Source of the DNA: Myrica gale
Lineage: Eukaryota; Streptophyta; Magnoliopsida; Fagales; Myricaceae
Length of the DNA: 64,000 nt
Reading direction: 5' to 3'
Assembly: GCA_963930655.1 (NCBI GenBank)
Contig: OZ005612.1
Coordinates: forward strand, 8,623,001 to 8,687,000
Shown here: positions 50,096-61,692 of the stretch, in pieces
How the letters are laid out: each line of letters opens with the position of its first letter
Numbering within the stretch: position 1 is the stretch's first letter
Notes under the pieces: model-generated
The model's input: the letters and a program-made list of their open reading frames with translations, nothing else
Databases searched by the model: none
What the model was told of the DNA's origin: nothing
Made by a program: the position numbers and the translations under genes

Positions 50096-50139
50096 CCGGT
50101 GTAGGTGCCGGTTTTGGCCAAAACCGGCACCTACACCGG
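50096..50139. repeat. Perfect 44-bp palindrome
   Basis: Two 22-bp arms meet with no spacer. The left arm starts CCGGTGTAGGTGCC and the centre is TTTTGGCCAAAA. Related CCGGTTTT and GGTGTAGGTG phrases flank it from 49997. The adjoining right edge TTGAACAGCCCTA (50142-50154) resembles the terminus of some plant hAT elements, so it may be subterminal sequence of a hAT MITE inserted in the LINE. Confidence 0.9.
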
Positions 50140-50155
50140 GGTTGAACAGCCCTAG

Positions 50156-51330
50156 GAGGATCAGAGGCCACCAGCCACCTCGCCGACGTCATTTGGCCCC
50201 CACCCGCAGGACCCAAGTCACCTTCGGCCTTCCCTGGCTTGGTCGGTGACTCCCCGAGAGGATCGGAGGTCACCAGCCAACTCACCGGCGTCGTCTATCC
50301 CTTGCCCACAGGACCCAAGACCCCCCCGTCAGCCTTCCTCGGCGTCGTCTGGCCCACACCTGCGAGACCCAGGTACCCATTGGCGAAGAGCTCCCCGACA
50401 TGCTCCAACCCAATCGGTGTGGGCTTCAAAGTGTCCCCAACATCGACCAGAGAAGATGGGCCGGGCTCACCAATCTTCAACCCATGACCCAACCCAAAAT
50501 AGCCCAACTCATCCTGCACTTAATCCCCTCCCCACGTAGGACTTATTTCCACAAAGGGGCCCTTCACGGGCTGCAGGGTCACTAAACTAAAACTGCAAAC
50601 AAGATAGGACAGTCATATCGGGTTGCAGGTCCAACTCTCCACTTTTAGCCAGCCCAATAAGGCTATCCAGCTTAGCCTGTAGCTTTATTAAATGATCTCA
50701 CATCCTACATTATGACCCAGCCTTCCCAGCAGGCGCCTTAACACCATGATTATTCTTGGAAGACACGTTACCCTCACCATACACTGCATGCGCCACCTTC
50801 GGGACTCCAAACGCCAACTTAGTTTTCAAACGCCCATCACCAACGTTAAGCAAGCTAGACTCAATCTATCCCACCACCTTCTTCCTCGGCAAGCCAGCCC
50901 GCACCATCTGAGCAAAGGAAACTCCCTACATGATCGGTGAATCAACATGACCCCTTTTTTTGCGCCTCAGCACCCCAATGACCGAAATCAACTCCTCACA
51001 CATCTGAAGAAAAGCGTGCCACCCAGCGCAAGATTTCCCCTCCGGGATCATCACAGCTCTGCGCGGGCGTCTCTCCCCAAATTGTGCTAATACAACATAA
51101 CAACCATTCATGTTCGAACAGCCCTAAGCAAGAAGCACACGAGATGAATTGTTGAAATGTTTCGAAAAATCCCTGGCCTCTTGCCCCTCAACCAGATTGC
51201 CGATCTGAGACTTTCCACTCAACTCCTTAAGAGTAACAATGCCGAAAGAGCTCACTGAAAACTGAAAATTCTTCGCCTCGATCACAAGACTACGAAAGTA
51301 AGCCATCAAAAGAACCCCCCAAAACAACAA
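50156..51330 (-). pseudogene. LINE ORF1 remnant with degenerate proline-rich repeats
   Basis: Minus-strand pieces MAYFRSLVIEAKNFQFSVSS (from about 51303) and VVLAQFGERRPRRAVMIPEG (about 51090) correspond to the ORF1 fragment in intron 3. A stop and frame changes interrupt it near 51125. Toward the C-terminus (50160-50560) a roughly 85-bp GC-rich unit beginning GAGGATCRGAGGYCACCAGC is repeated in decayed form. Confidence 0.6.
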
Positions 51331-53040
51331 ACACAGAAGCAGCTACTAACGAAAATCACTAACAAGAACAGACACCAGAAAACTGGATCAAGAACAGCAG
51401 GGGATGGGTGGGAGACATACTCTCTCGCTCTCTCGCTTTCGAGTTTGCAAAGGGCAGACTTGAAAGGGCACGCCCCCTGCACTATGCCTGAAAACTTGGA
51501 AGAAGCAAAAACCATGTGGCGTGCCAACATAGGATATATGCTTTGAGATCTCAATTTTTATGTCAATTCACAAACTGAATAAGGAGCAGAGACAATTAAA
51601 AGGGTGAAAGTTGGAATGCTTTTGTTATAGTAATTAGGTTCTTAATCCTAACTATTGATTATGCAGTGATCTTTACTATTTTCCTCGTTGTTTATGGGTT
51701 TTATGCAACTGGTATGGTTCTTGAGGTTCTAGATTTTTGATACTGGATTACTTGATGGTCCCTTTGGTTCATTTCAAGTTTGCAATGTTCAAATATATGG
51801 AGGTTTCGTTGTTCATATTGGTTCTTTTCCTGGAGGGACTGGCAAGTTCTCCATTGGTGACAAAGTAATTTGTAAGGTAAATTCTTTTTGATATCATTTT
51901 TTTTTATTTGTTTATTCTCTCTGTTAACTCTTTCCAGTGGTCTGATGACTGCAGGTTGACTACGACAGGCGTAAGCTGATTGCCCCTAATCATACGTGTA
52001 CTCACATGTTGAACTTTGCTCTAAGGGTATGCATGAAGTTCCCAATGGTCATGAGTATTGCTTGCACCTACCAGAAAAGGGATACATCTGCACAATTATA
52101 TTTTATTTTAGTTATCCTTTTGTGCATTGTCTTCATTTTTTTTGTAATGTACGCAGGAAGTACTTGGAAATCATATTGACCAGAAGGGCTCAATTGTTCT
52201 TCAGGAAAAATTACGATTTGATTTTTCACATGGTAAGACTTATTCCAATGGCGACTTGGGTCATTTGAGTGCGCAGAATCACTTTAACATGCTGCTGACT
52301 TTGGATAGGCAAGCCAGTAGATCCGGACGATTTGAGAAGGATCGAGTCAATTGTGAATGATCAAATCATGGATGAATTAGACGTGTTTGCTAAGGAGGTA
52401 ACTCTTGCTGAAGCCAAGCATATAAAGGGTTTACGAGCTGTTTTTGGAGAAGTAAGCTGCTTCAGTTAGTTCGCATCTTTTCAAATAGGTCAGTATTTCT
52501 TGGGAATGCTATATGCTCTAATTATTTTTGCTTTTGCTCTAGGTATATCCTGATCCAGTTAGAGTAGTGGCAATCGGGCGGAACATTGAGGACCTTCTGG
52601 CGGAACCAGAGAACAATGAATGGTTATCCATTTCTGCAGAACTCTGTGGAGGTTAAGTCTTTTAATTGAGGAGTGACTTATCTTACATGCTGGCTCATGA
52701 TATCGTACTGAAGTAGACTTATGGATACATCTAGGCACACATATATCAAATACACGGGAAGCTAAGGCATTTGCCCTGTTATCTGAGGAGGGAATTGCTA
52801 AGGGAATACGAAGGATCACTGCTGTCACAACTGACAGTGCAGAGAAGGCAATGGGATTAGCGGCTTTACTTGAGCGGGATGTAGATGATGCATCGAACAT
52901 AGAAGCAACCTTGTTGGAAAAGGTTTTTCTTATTTTCTTTTTGTTTGGTTCTGCCAGGGATTGTGTTTTGTCATATGGATGCCACTTTAGTATGTGGATA
53001 AGGATGCACAAAAACTCTTCTTTTTTTTTTTCAATAAATA

Positions 53041-53413
53041 CTCTTTGCACTCTCCAACTATAGGAGTTTTGACTCTACACCTCAAACTAGTATTTATATC
53101 ACATTGCACCCACCAATTATTGATTTCTGATACTTTGCACCCTTTGTTAAACATTTTTGTCAATTTTTGAGGAAATTGATTTTTAGCCTCTTAAAATACG
53201 ATTCTACCCTCAGAAGAATGTTACTGTCAAAAAAATTTAAGGAGATAAAATTGTTATTTCACGTGCAAAAAAGCAATTTCCGTTCGAATTGACAGAAAAT
53301 TTTAATGAAGAGTGCAAAGTGTCTAAAAACTCAGTAGTTTGTGAGTGCAATGTGACAAAAATAGTAGTTTGGGGTTTAAAGTGTCAAAACCTCTATAGTT
53401 GGGGGTGCAAAAT
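53041..53413. mobile_element. MITE with long inverted repeats in synthetase intron 20
   Basis: The first and last ~70 bp are imperfect inverted repeats. The left end starts CTCTTTGCACTCTCCAACTA and the right end, read inward, starts ATTTTGCACCCCCAACTATA; both continue through a GTTTTGAC block to CACATTGCAC. AT-rich interior, no coding capacity. The superfamily is uncertain because no clear target duplication was seen. Confidence 0.7.
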
Positions 53414-53688
53414 ATGTTTTATCTCTTTTTTCTTGTACTTTTGGTTTGTTGAATATTTTGCTCGTCTGACTTTGTGCTCAACCTGCTATGCCTCCTCACT
53501 GTGTATTTGCTGTTTGGACGCATTTCTGGGACGCCTCATGATTCATTCCTCAATGCATGTCCGTCTATTTTAGTACCTGATGTGTTTTTATCTTAAGTGG
53601 AAAAACTAGTGTATGGTATTTCCCAATCACGTCTGCACATTCGTCTCTCATCTCCAATATAGCTTTTGGCACGTACATTCTTAAGGGA

Positions 53689-53966
53689 AGTTGCATTTTG
53701 TATCTCCAAACTGGTTGAGCCATATGTATTATAACTTTGTTACATTATATCCCCAAAACTACCAAAAATTTACCATTTGCAACCTCTCCAGTTTTTGCTA
53801 CTAAGAGTATGTCATGTATAGCCTATTTTTCATCCATTATAACATTCAAATCTTAATTGGTGCCAAAGGTAACTTTTCGGTAGTTCAAGGGTCCAATGTG
53901 ATGATAACATTTGTTTAGAGGAGCATTGCTGATAATGTGACAGTCTAGGATGCAAAGTGTAATTTC
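53689..53966. repeat. Second, more diverged inverted-repeat element
   Basis: AAGTTGCATTTTGTATCTCC at the left is weakly mirrored by GGATGCAAAGTGTAATTT at the right. The style matches the MITE 300 bp upstream, but pairing is poor and boundaries are approximate. Confidence 0.35.
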
Positions 53967-54067
53967 CTAAATATTATTGATGTAATGAAGAACATGGTTG
54001 TAATGTGATATCTTATGACGTAATGATTTGTTTCATGAGTGAAACATCGGCATTTTGTTCGAATGCA

Positions 54068-54255
54068 ATTTATTATGGTTGCCGTGGTTTCCTTATACAT
54101 CTGTTTCAAGGAAGGTGCCGCGTGAACTCTTTATCACTCTACTAATTTGGAATCATGTAATGCATTTGCAACCTTTCATGGTTGTCCTGTGGTGTCCTTA
54201 TTCATCTGTTTCAAGTAAGGTCCGGCATGAACTCTTTATCACTCTACTAATTTGA
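54068..54255 (+). repeat. Tandem duplication of about 105 bp
   Basis: Two copies share CATCTGTTTCAAG, then AACTCTTTATCACTCTACTA and flanking blocks with scattered substitutions. They lie in intron 20 just upstream of exon 21. The open frame across them is a product of the duplication, not a gene. Confidence 0.75.
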
Positions 54256-55704
54256 GTACTGTATAGACACACTTTTGTGGAACTTCATTCTTGTTCGCCA
54301 TGTTGCCCTTTCATGGAGCAATGTATATGTGTGTGGATGTATTCAGCTATCTAGGGTCAGTTGAAGATCTTTTATTCCTCTTTGCAGACAGTGGCTTCTT
54401 TAAAAAGTCGTGTGGACTCAGCATCTATTCCAGCAGCCAAGAAAGCAGTTATCAGGGCGAAGATTGTGATACTTCAGGTATTGGAGGGAGCTAAAAATGC
54501 CACTGGCTCATTAAAGTTTCTCTCCAGCAGCCTGATTTCTACTTTGTTGTATCTGCTTCATCATTTTGCTTATGGCAATGTTTCTCCCATATGTTCCGAA
54601 TTGCCCTGTTATGATAGAATCAAGTGAGGAGGGTGCACAAGAAGATTGCTGAAGAAAATATACAAAAAGCAGTGAAAGTTGCAACTGAGACAGCTGAAGT
54701 TGCTGCTTCGGATGGGAAGGCCTTTTGTGTATCCAGTGTTGATGTCGGTCTGGATGTAGCTGCAGTTCGTGAAGCTGTTCTGAAAGTCTTAGAACAGAAG
54801 GTGATTACCATTCACTTTGTTGACGTGAATTTTGGGTCTGTCAGTTTCTGTATGATTTGGATAGTGTCATTTTTCCTTAGTTCATATGGGAATGCACATA
54901 TCCATCACTTTGCATTGGGAATTAGGGAGTAGTAGCCTTAGAAACAATTTGAAGGCATTTCACATCTTCCGAAAGATAAGGGCTTATTTTATCCATCATG
55001 GTGGTGGCCCCCATTGTTTCGGTGATCTAATTTAAAACAATGGATTTTTTTTTTTATGTTATACGTGAAAGAAAGGACCCTCTAAATTTCAAGTGAGTAC
55101 CCAGATACTTTTATATTACTGTTAACTCAAGCATAAAATATTGAGACACGTATGATGGATGGACAGGGGATATCTGCAATGGTTTTCAGTACTGATGAAA
55201 CGACTAATAAGGCAGTGGTGTGTGCCGGGGTGCCGGAGAAAGGAGATAAGGGCAAGGATTTGGAAGTGTCAGAGTGGTTGACAGCAGCTTTGGGGCCTCT
55301 ACAAGGACGGTGTGGTAAAGGAAAAGGCGGTCTTGCATCAGGCCAGGTAAGTAATTTTGACATGCTCACATTCATATCTTTCTTCTTTCCAACCCCCCCT
55401 CCCTGCTTCAGGGGAGGAATTACGTATTGAACAATAAGATCTCCTTTGTGGAGCAGGCTACAAATTGCCTTAGTTTTTCTTATTACCCCCAAAGCATTCT
55501 CTACTTACTATAGAGAGGAAAATCAATTTATTTTGTGTCTGATACTTAATAGTAAGATCTCCTTTGTGTGCATTTATCCTGGGCCCATACCTGATATTTC
55601 TGGTAATTTTTGTCATGCATTGTTAATTTCAGGGGACAGATGCAACAGGTGTAGATGAGGCGATCAATTTGGCGACAAGCTTTGCATCTATGAAGTCGAG
55701 ATGA

Positions 55705-56552
55705 GATATCATGCGAACTCTGTTTCCTATAGAAGAAAGGTGGCCTTGATGCCAGATTTGCAAAAATTTTAAGCACAACTAAATCAGACACTTGATTGAG
55801 CAATTATTTATATCGATATTATTACTTTTGTTGAGAAGATCACTTTTGCTTTTGTAGCCAATCTGTGTTATCCCATGTGTCATCGTCGGGTGACTCCTTA
55901 TGTCTTTCATCTTGGCTATGATAAGGCTCATAGGATGAACTCCCATATCCAATTAATAAATTTCTGAACAGTTGTGCCTCTCCAACATGATTCTCAAGGG
56001 CCTACAACTCCCACATCTTCCACTCAACGACCCTGACATTCATGCCTGATTTCTTCCCTCCGTTATTCCTTGCTAGTCTTCTCCTCCTCCTATACGTACC
56101 ATTGACCTTCAAATCCTTGTAGAATAGCAAGGAACTTGTAAATATGCTCTAATATCTTAAACCAAACTACTAACAAACTTCAAATCCCACAAATAGAGAT
56201 TTTGTGGTGGAATTGAAACTAGTTAGTTGTGGGTCAATAATGTGTGGCCAATCAACTCCTGAAATTACATTGTCCCCTATGCATGTACCTTTTCGGATGC
56301 CCAAAAGAATTCCATTGTTTCTGGTTTTTTCTTCTTCTTTCCCCCTAAGCTTGAAGCTTCAAGATACTCAATATAAATGGTCTAAATCCAAAGTTTCTCT
56401 CTTAGATGTCAGATATATCTCTGCACGGCCAAGTTACTCCTCGCTCGAGGAAAAGCAACTCAAAAAATGATATGGGTAGCATATGGTATAATATAGACAA
56501 TTAGTTGTGAAATCCCCCTTTTTTTTTATTAAAAGTTTTGATTTAGTATTCC
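55705..56552. other. Synthetase 3' flank; no gene recognised
   Basis: The probable 3' UTR is followed by AT-rich flank up to the chromovirus LTR. An 88-codon frame at 56204-56470 has no known features. Confidence 0.5.
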
Positions 56553-57018
56553 GTATTTCGTTTACTTGTATTATGAATAAACTATTACAAGATTGTGATG
56601 AACTATTCGAAATGAAAAATAATGCCCATTCGAGATGGCAAATCTCCTCCCAAACACTCTGCGAAAATGATCTTTGATGCCCTCTCTCCAGGATCGAATC
56701 TCCCTATAACTGCCTTCCCCCATAATGGGCTTGGGCTTAATAAACCAATCAACTAAGGCCTAAGGCCCAACCGAAATAAAGCAGACAAAAGCCATAACAT
56801 AACTTTTTTGGGCTATTAACCAACTAGTAGTCCAACTAACATAACCGAGCCCAGTCCAAGACTAGGCCCACCCAAGGTGGCAAGTTACGAACATGCCCCT
56901 GGAAGCCAACGTGTTGAAACCCAGCTACGTGTGTCTTCGAACTCTCTAGATCCTCTCACAATGTATCTCTTCCTTTCAAAGACTCCCCCTTTAGGTCAGC
57001 AACCCTTTCCCTGTCACA
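56553..57018 (-). repeat. 3' LTR of the chromovirus
   Basis: On the minus strand it begins TGTGACAGGG right after the polypurine tract. It aligns along its length with 61395-63427 once the hAT is excluded. The outermost bases (56553-56560) no longer match the expected CTGTTACA end. Confidence 0.88.
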
Positions 57019-57029
57019 ATATTCCCCCC
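57019..57029 (-). other. Polypurine tract
   Basis: Minus-strand GGGGGGAATAT immediately precedes the 3' LTR start TGTGACAG, the standard plus-strand primer site. Confidence 0.85.
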
Positions 57030-57066
57030 ATCAAAACACCTTGTCCACAAGGTGAGGAAAATCCTT

Positions 57067-60000
57067 TCAGAGCTGGTATAATTTCTCCCAAGTGGCATCA
57101 TCTCTTGATTGACCATACCAGTGAATGAGAAGCTCAGTCATAGTGCGAGAGCCACAACGCCTCATCCTGCAATCGAGCACAGCAACTGGCTCAGGGCGAA
57201 AAACACCTTGAGAATCAACGACAAGCAACCCCGTGAAAGGAGTCACTTGAGAACCGAGGTGGGGCTTCAACTGGGACACGTGGAAGATCGGATGGACTGT
57301 AAATCCAGCTGGTAAGGCTAAACTGTATGCGACAGTGCCGATTTGTTTCAAAACCGGAAATGGGCCAAAATACCGAGGAGAAAGCTTCATATTGTGACGC
57401 TGCTTCACCGAAAGATGTCTATAGGGTTGAAGACGTAAGTACACCAGATCCCATTCCTGAAAGTTTCGTTCTTTGCGTTTGAGATTTGAGTATTTTTTCA
57501 TTCGGTTTTGTGCTTTTGTGAGGTTCTCCTAAAGCAAAGCTAGGATCTGCTCTCAGCTCTTCAAAGCATCATCCACCGCAGCCACCACAGTAGTTCCCGA
57601 TTCATAGGTAGGGAATCGGGGAGGTAAGTAACCGAACACAGCCTCAAAGGGTGTGAGCTTTGTAGAAAAATGCACACTGGTATTATAGTTCCATTCAGCT
57701 AATGACAACCATTGAATCCAGTCTTTAGGCTTATCACCTATCTTGCATTGCAAATACCCTTCGATACACTTGTTTACTGCCTCTATCTGCCCATTTGTTT
57801 GAGGATGATATGATGTGCTATAGTGTAATTTGACATCTTGCAATTTGAATAATTCCTGCCAGAATTTGCTTGTGAAAATTGCATCCCTTTCTGAAACAAT
57901 TGTTGATGGCAAGTCGTGCACCTTAAAAATATGTTGCATGAAGTTTTGAGCCACTAACCGAGCTGTATAAGGATGTTTAAGGGGTATAAAATGAATGTGT
58001 TTGGTGAGTCTGTCCACCACAACAAAAATGACTGTACCCATGGGAATTAGGCAACCCATCAATAAAATCTATGGAGATGTTAGTCCATGGGGTAGTAGGA
58101 ATTGGTAGTGGCTGAAGTAAACCTGAAGGAAGCATTGTCTCATACTTGTTCTGCTAACACACACTACATTGCCCAATGTAGGCTTTAATCTCTTTTTTCA
58201 TACCTTTCCAAAAAAAATCTCTCTTCTCCCACTGATAGGATTTCTCATAACTAGCATGTCCCCCCACTGGACCATCATGTGTCATGTGCAAAACTCTTTC
58301 CTTGATAGTTGGATCATCTCCTATATAGATTCGTCCTTTGTATAGGAGTATCCCATTGGTCAAGGTATATTGTAAAGGATCAAGTTTTCCTTCTTGTAGT
58401 CGGTTGAGAAGATCTTAGATGTGGCTATCATTCGTACAGGCTACTCTAAGCTCTTCTAACCATGTGGCTATAGGGAAGGAGATGTTGCATAATTCACCCT
58501 CCATTTGCTCCTCAACTTCGGCAAACTGTCTTGACAAGGCATCAACAACCTTGTTATCTCTTCCTTGCTTATATTTCACCAAAATATCATAGCCCAACAA
58601 CTTGGTTATCCACTTCTGCTGGAGTGGTGTACCCACCTTCTGCTCCAATAAATGCTTCAAGCTTTGTTGGTCTATTTTGACCTTAAAGGTCTGCCCCAAT
58701 AGATAGGGTCTCCACTTCCTAATAGCGTTGACTAGGGCAAGTAGTTCCTTCTCATAGGTAGACAGCACCAGCAATCTGCCCTTAAGTGTCTTGCTAAAAT
58801 ATGCTAGAGGTCTTCTCTCTTGCATCAAAACAGCTCCCAAACCAACCCCCGAGGCATCACACTCTATCACAAAAGATTTAGTAAAATCTGGCAAGGCTAA
58901 AACCGGAGGATATGTAACAGCCTCCTTAAGTTAGGTGAAAGTCTCAGTAGCTTCATCGTTCCACCCAAACTCATTCTTCTTAAGCAAATTAGTCAAAGGG
59001 GCTGCAATAGAGCCATACCCTTTTACGAACTTGCGATAGTAACCCGTGAGGCCAAGAAAGCCTCTTAAAGCCTTAATTGTCTTAGGAATGGGCCACTCAA
59101 CCATAGAATGCAACTTTGAAGGGTTTGCCCGTACTCCCTGATTCGAAATCAAATGACCCAAGTAACCTATCTCCTCACACGCAAATCTGCACTTGGACAT
59201 CTTAGCAAATAGTTGATGTTGCTGTAAAATGTCTAGAGTGGTCTTGAGATGCTGTAAATGTTCATACATGCTGCCACTATAGATTAGTATATCATCAAAA
59301 AATACGAGGATAAACCTTCTCAAATACGGCTTGAACACTTCATTCATTAAGGACTGAAATGTGGCTGGAGCATTAGTAAGTCCAAATGACATCACAAGGA
59401 ACTCATAGTGTCCTTCATGAGTCTGAAATGCTGTTTTGGGCATGTCCTCATCTTTAACTCGAATTTGGTGGTAACCTGAACGCAAATCCAGCTTTGAAAA
59501 CACCTTGGCCCCATGCAATTCATCTAACAATTCATCAATAACTGGTATAGGAAATTTGTCCTTAATAGTAGCACTATTAAGTGCCCGGTAATCCACACAC
59601 ATACGCCAGCTTCCATTTGCCTTCCTCACTAGTAGAACTGGGGAAGAAAAAGGGCTTTGAGATGCTTTTATCACTCCTGATGTAAGCAACTCCTTAACTA
59701 TCTTCTTTATCTCATTTTTTTTTGGAAATACGCATAGCGATATGGTCTCACACTAACAGGTTGGGCTCCTTCCTTTAGGGTGATAGAATGATCATGAATA
59801 CGTCTTGGTGGTAAACCCTTTGGTTCCTCAAAAACCCCTAGAAATTGTCGCAACAGGGCTGCCACATCTTCTTGAAGTTGCTGATTATCTGCTCCCGCTT
59901 TGCCTTCCAAAATCAGCTGCAAGATAAGTCCTCTTCTCTCACTCTTCTTCATTTTCAGCTTCACTTAATCTTGCACAAATTGAGAGGCCACTAATCCTTT

Positions 60001-61370
60001 CAACTGTACAATTTGGCTATCATAAGTGAACTGCATATTAAGTGCTTTGAAATTCCATGAAATTGTACCCAATGTTCTCAACCATTGCACACCTAAAACC
60101 ATGTCACAACCCCCTAGGACCAGCACATAAGCATCCACTGTGAACAAGTGACCTTGCATTTTAATCTTCACATTACTACAAGCATCTTCACTGTTCACTT
60201 GCTCTCCATTAGCTATGGTTACCCGAAACTTTTTTAGTGGGTTTATAAGTATTGTGAATCTGTCACCACTCTAGGGTCTATAAAATTGTGAGTACTTCCA
60301 CTGTCAACCAAAATAACCACTGGCTGATTGTTAATGCTTCCCTGAATTCTCATAGTCTCGACTGATAATGACCCCGTAATTGCGTTTAGGGAAATGTTTG
60401 GTTTATCAACTTGATTTGTCATTTCATCTTCCTCCTCCATTAACAAGAGCTCTCCCTCATTGTCCTCATAGTCCCCATCTTCTTCACTACAGTCAATCAA
60501 AAACAGCTTTGGATTCTCACACTTGTGTCTATGATTCCATTTAGCATCACAATTATAACATAACCCCTTTTCACGCCTCTCTTTCATCTACTAGGGAGTG
60601 ATTCTTTGCACTCGTACCCCTGGTTTAGTAACAATTGCAGTTGAGTTACTGTTGGATAAGGGCTGAGAATAAGTTGTAGAACCAGAACCTATCCTTACAT
60701 TTTTTTTCCCAAACAGCAGGTATTCCTCTTGCATTCAAGCTAATGCAAATGCTCGTTGGATGCTAGTGGGACCTAACATCTTAATTGAGAGTCTAATCTC
60801 ATCCTTAAGGCCACCCAAGTAACAACTTAGTTTGTAAGTCTCATCCAATCCACCCAAACGACTAGCAAGAACCTCGAACTCAATAGGATCATCATAAGGT
60901 AGGGTTCCAAATCTGTCCAGCAAGGCTCTTTCTAACCCCTCCCAACTTGTGATAGCACCTGATCTCTCAAACTCTCTATACCAGATTAGAGTTTTTCCCT
61001 CCATGTGAAATGAAGTAATGAACAATTTGTGTTGTGGTACTGTTTGATTGAAATGAAAAAACTGCTTGGCCTTGTATAACCAACCCGTGGGATCAACTCC
61101 CTCAAATTTTGGGAAATCCAACCGAACTAACCTCATATACACACCATCCACCTCACGATTGTGCTGCTGATTGTGCTGTACAGGAATTTCAACCTCCTGT
61201 CTTTGATTTTGAGCCAACGCCTGTACCCCAAGAGGGAGCTCATGCAAGTGCAGCAAAATCTGCTCCATTTGTTGCCTTTGAAGTATTTGTTCTTGCTTTT
61301 GAGCTTCCTGCTGCTCCTTAATTTCCACCAAGGACTCTGCCACCACCACCTTCCTAGTGCCGTCAGCCAT
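57067..61370 (-). pseudogene. Chromovirus gag-pol polyprotein, broken into several frames
   Basis: The polyprotein supplies capsid, protease, reverse transcriptase, RNase H and integrase. Pieces on the minus strand: gag 61370-60735 (MADGTRKVVVAESLV start, FGTLPYDDPIEFE); zinc knuckle CYNCDAKWNHRHKC and protease VILVDSGSTHNFID at 60587-60243 and 60198-59965; reverse transcriptase at about 59964-58931 ([32 protein letters not shown] catalytic DD); RNase H 58894-58415 (ECDASG, DALSRQ); integrase 58363-57553 (zinc domain, [27 protein letters not shown]); integrase tail and chromodomain 57501-57067 (FHVSQLKPHL, then LLIHWYGQSRDDATWE). Stops and frame changes separate them, for example after FALA at 60735, so it cannot be expressed whole. 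All catalytic motifs remain readable. Confidence 0.9.
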
Positions 61371-61380
61371 GCAGAATCTC

Positions 61381-61391
61381 CTCTGATACCA
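61381..61391 (-). other. Primer-binding site for initiator Met-tRNA
   Basis: Minus-strand TGGTATCAGAG lies three bases after the 5' LTR end, complementary to the 3' end of plant initiator Met-tRNA. Confidence 0.88.
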
Positions 61392-61692
61392 ATTTGTAAC
61401 AGTTTACTTGTATTATGAATAAACTATTGTAAGATTGTGATGAACTATTCGAAATGAAAAACAATGCCCATTCGAGATGGCAAATCTCCTCCTAAACACT
61501 CTGCAAAAATGATCTTCGATGCCCTCTCTCCAGGACCGAATCTCCCTATAACTGCCTTTCCCCATAATGGCTTAGGTTTAATAAACCAATCAACTAAGAC
61601 CTAAGACCCAACCAAAATAAAGCAGACAAAAGCCATAACATAACTCTGTTGGGCTATTAAACCAACTAATAGTCCAACTAACATAACCCAGC

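Larger units (their letters stand above)
48918..51511 (-). mobile_element. LINE-derived composite insertion in synthetase intron 14
   Basis: Flanked by 18-bp duplications CCATGTGGYGTGCCAACA at 48900-48917 and 51512-51529 (one mismatch, TG versus CG). The lower edge has a minus-strand LINE tail (AGATTGGCTTATTCATC then A-run, 48918-48924). The upper part carries ORF1. The middle (about 49985-50155) holds a palindromic element, and reverse transcriptase is missing, so it is internally deleted and rearranged. Confidence 0.75.

Noticed and set aside
50113..51130. GAACAGCCCTA at 50144 and 51117 as a target duplication
   Set aside because: The second occurrence is part of ORF1 coding sequence conserved with the copy at 33.7 kb, so the match is probably coincidental.
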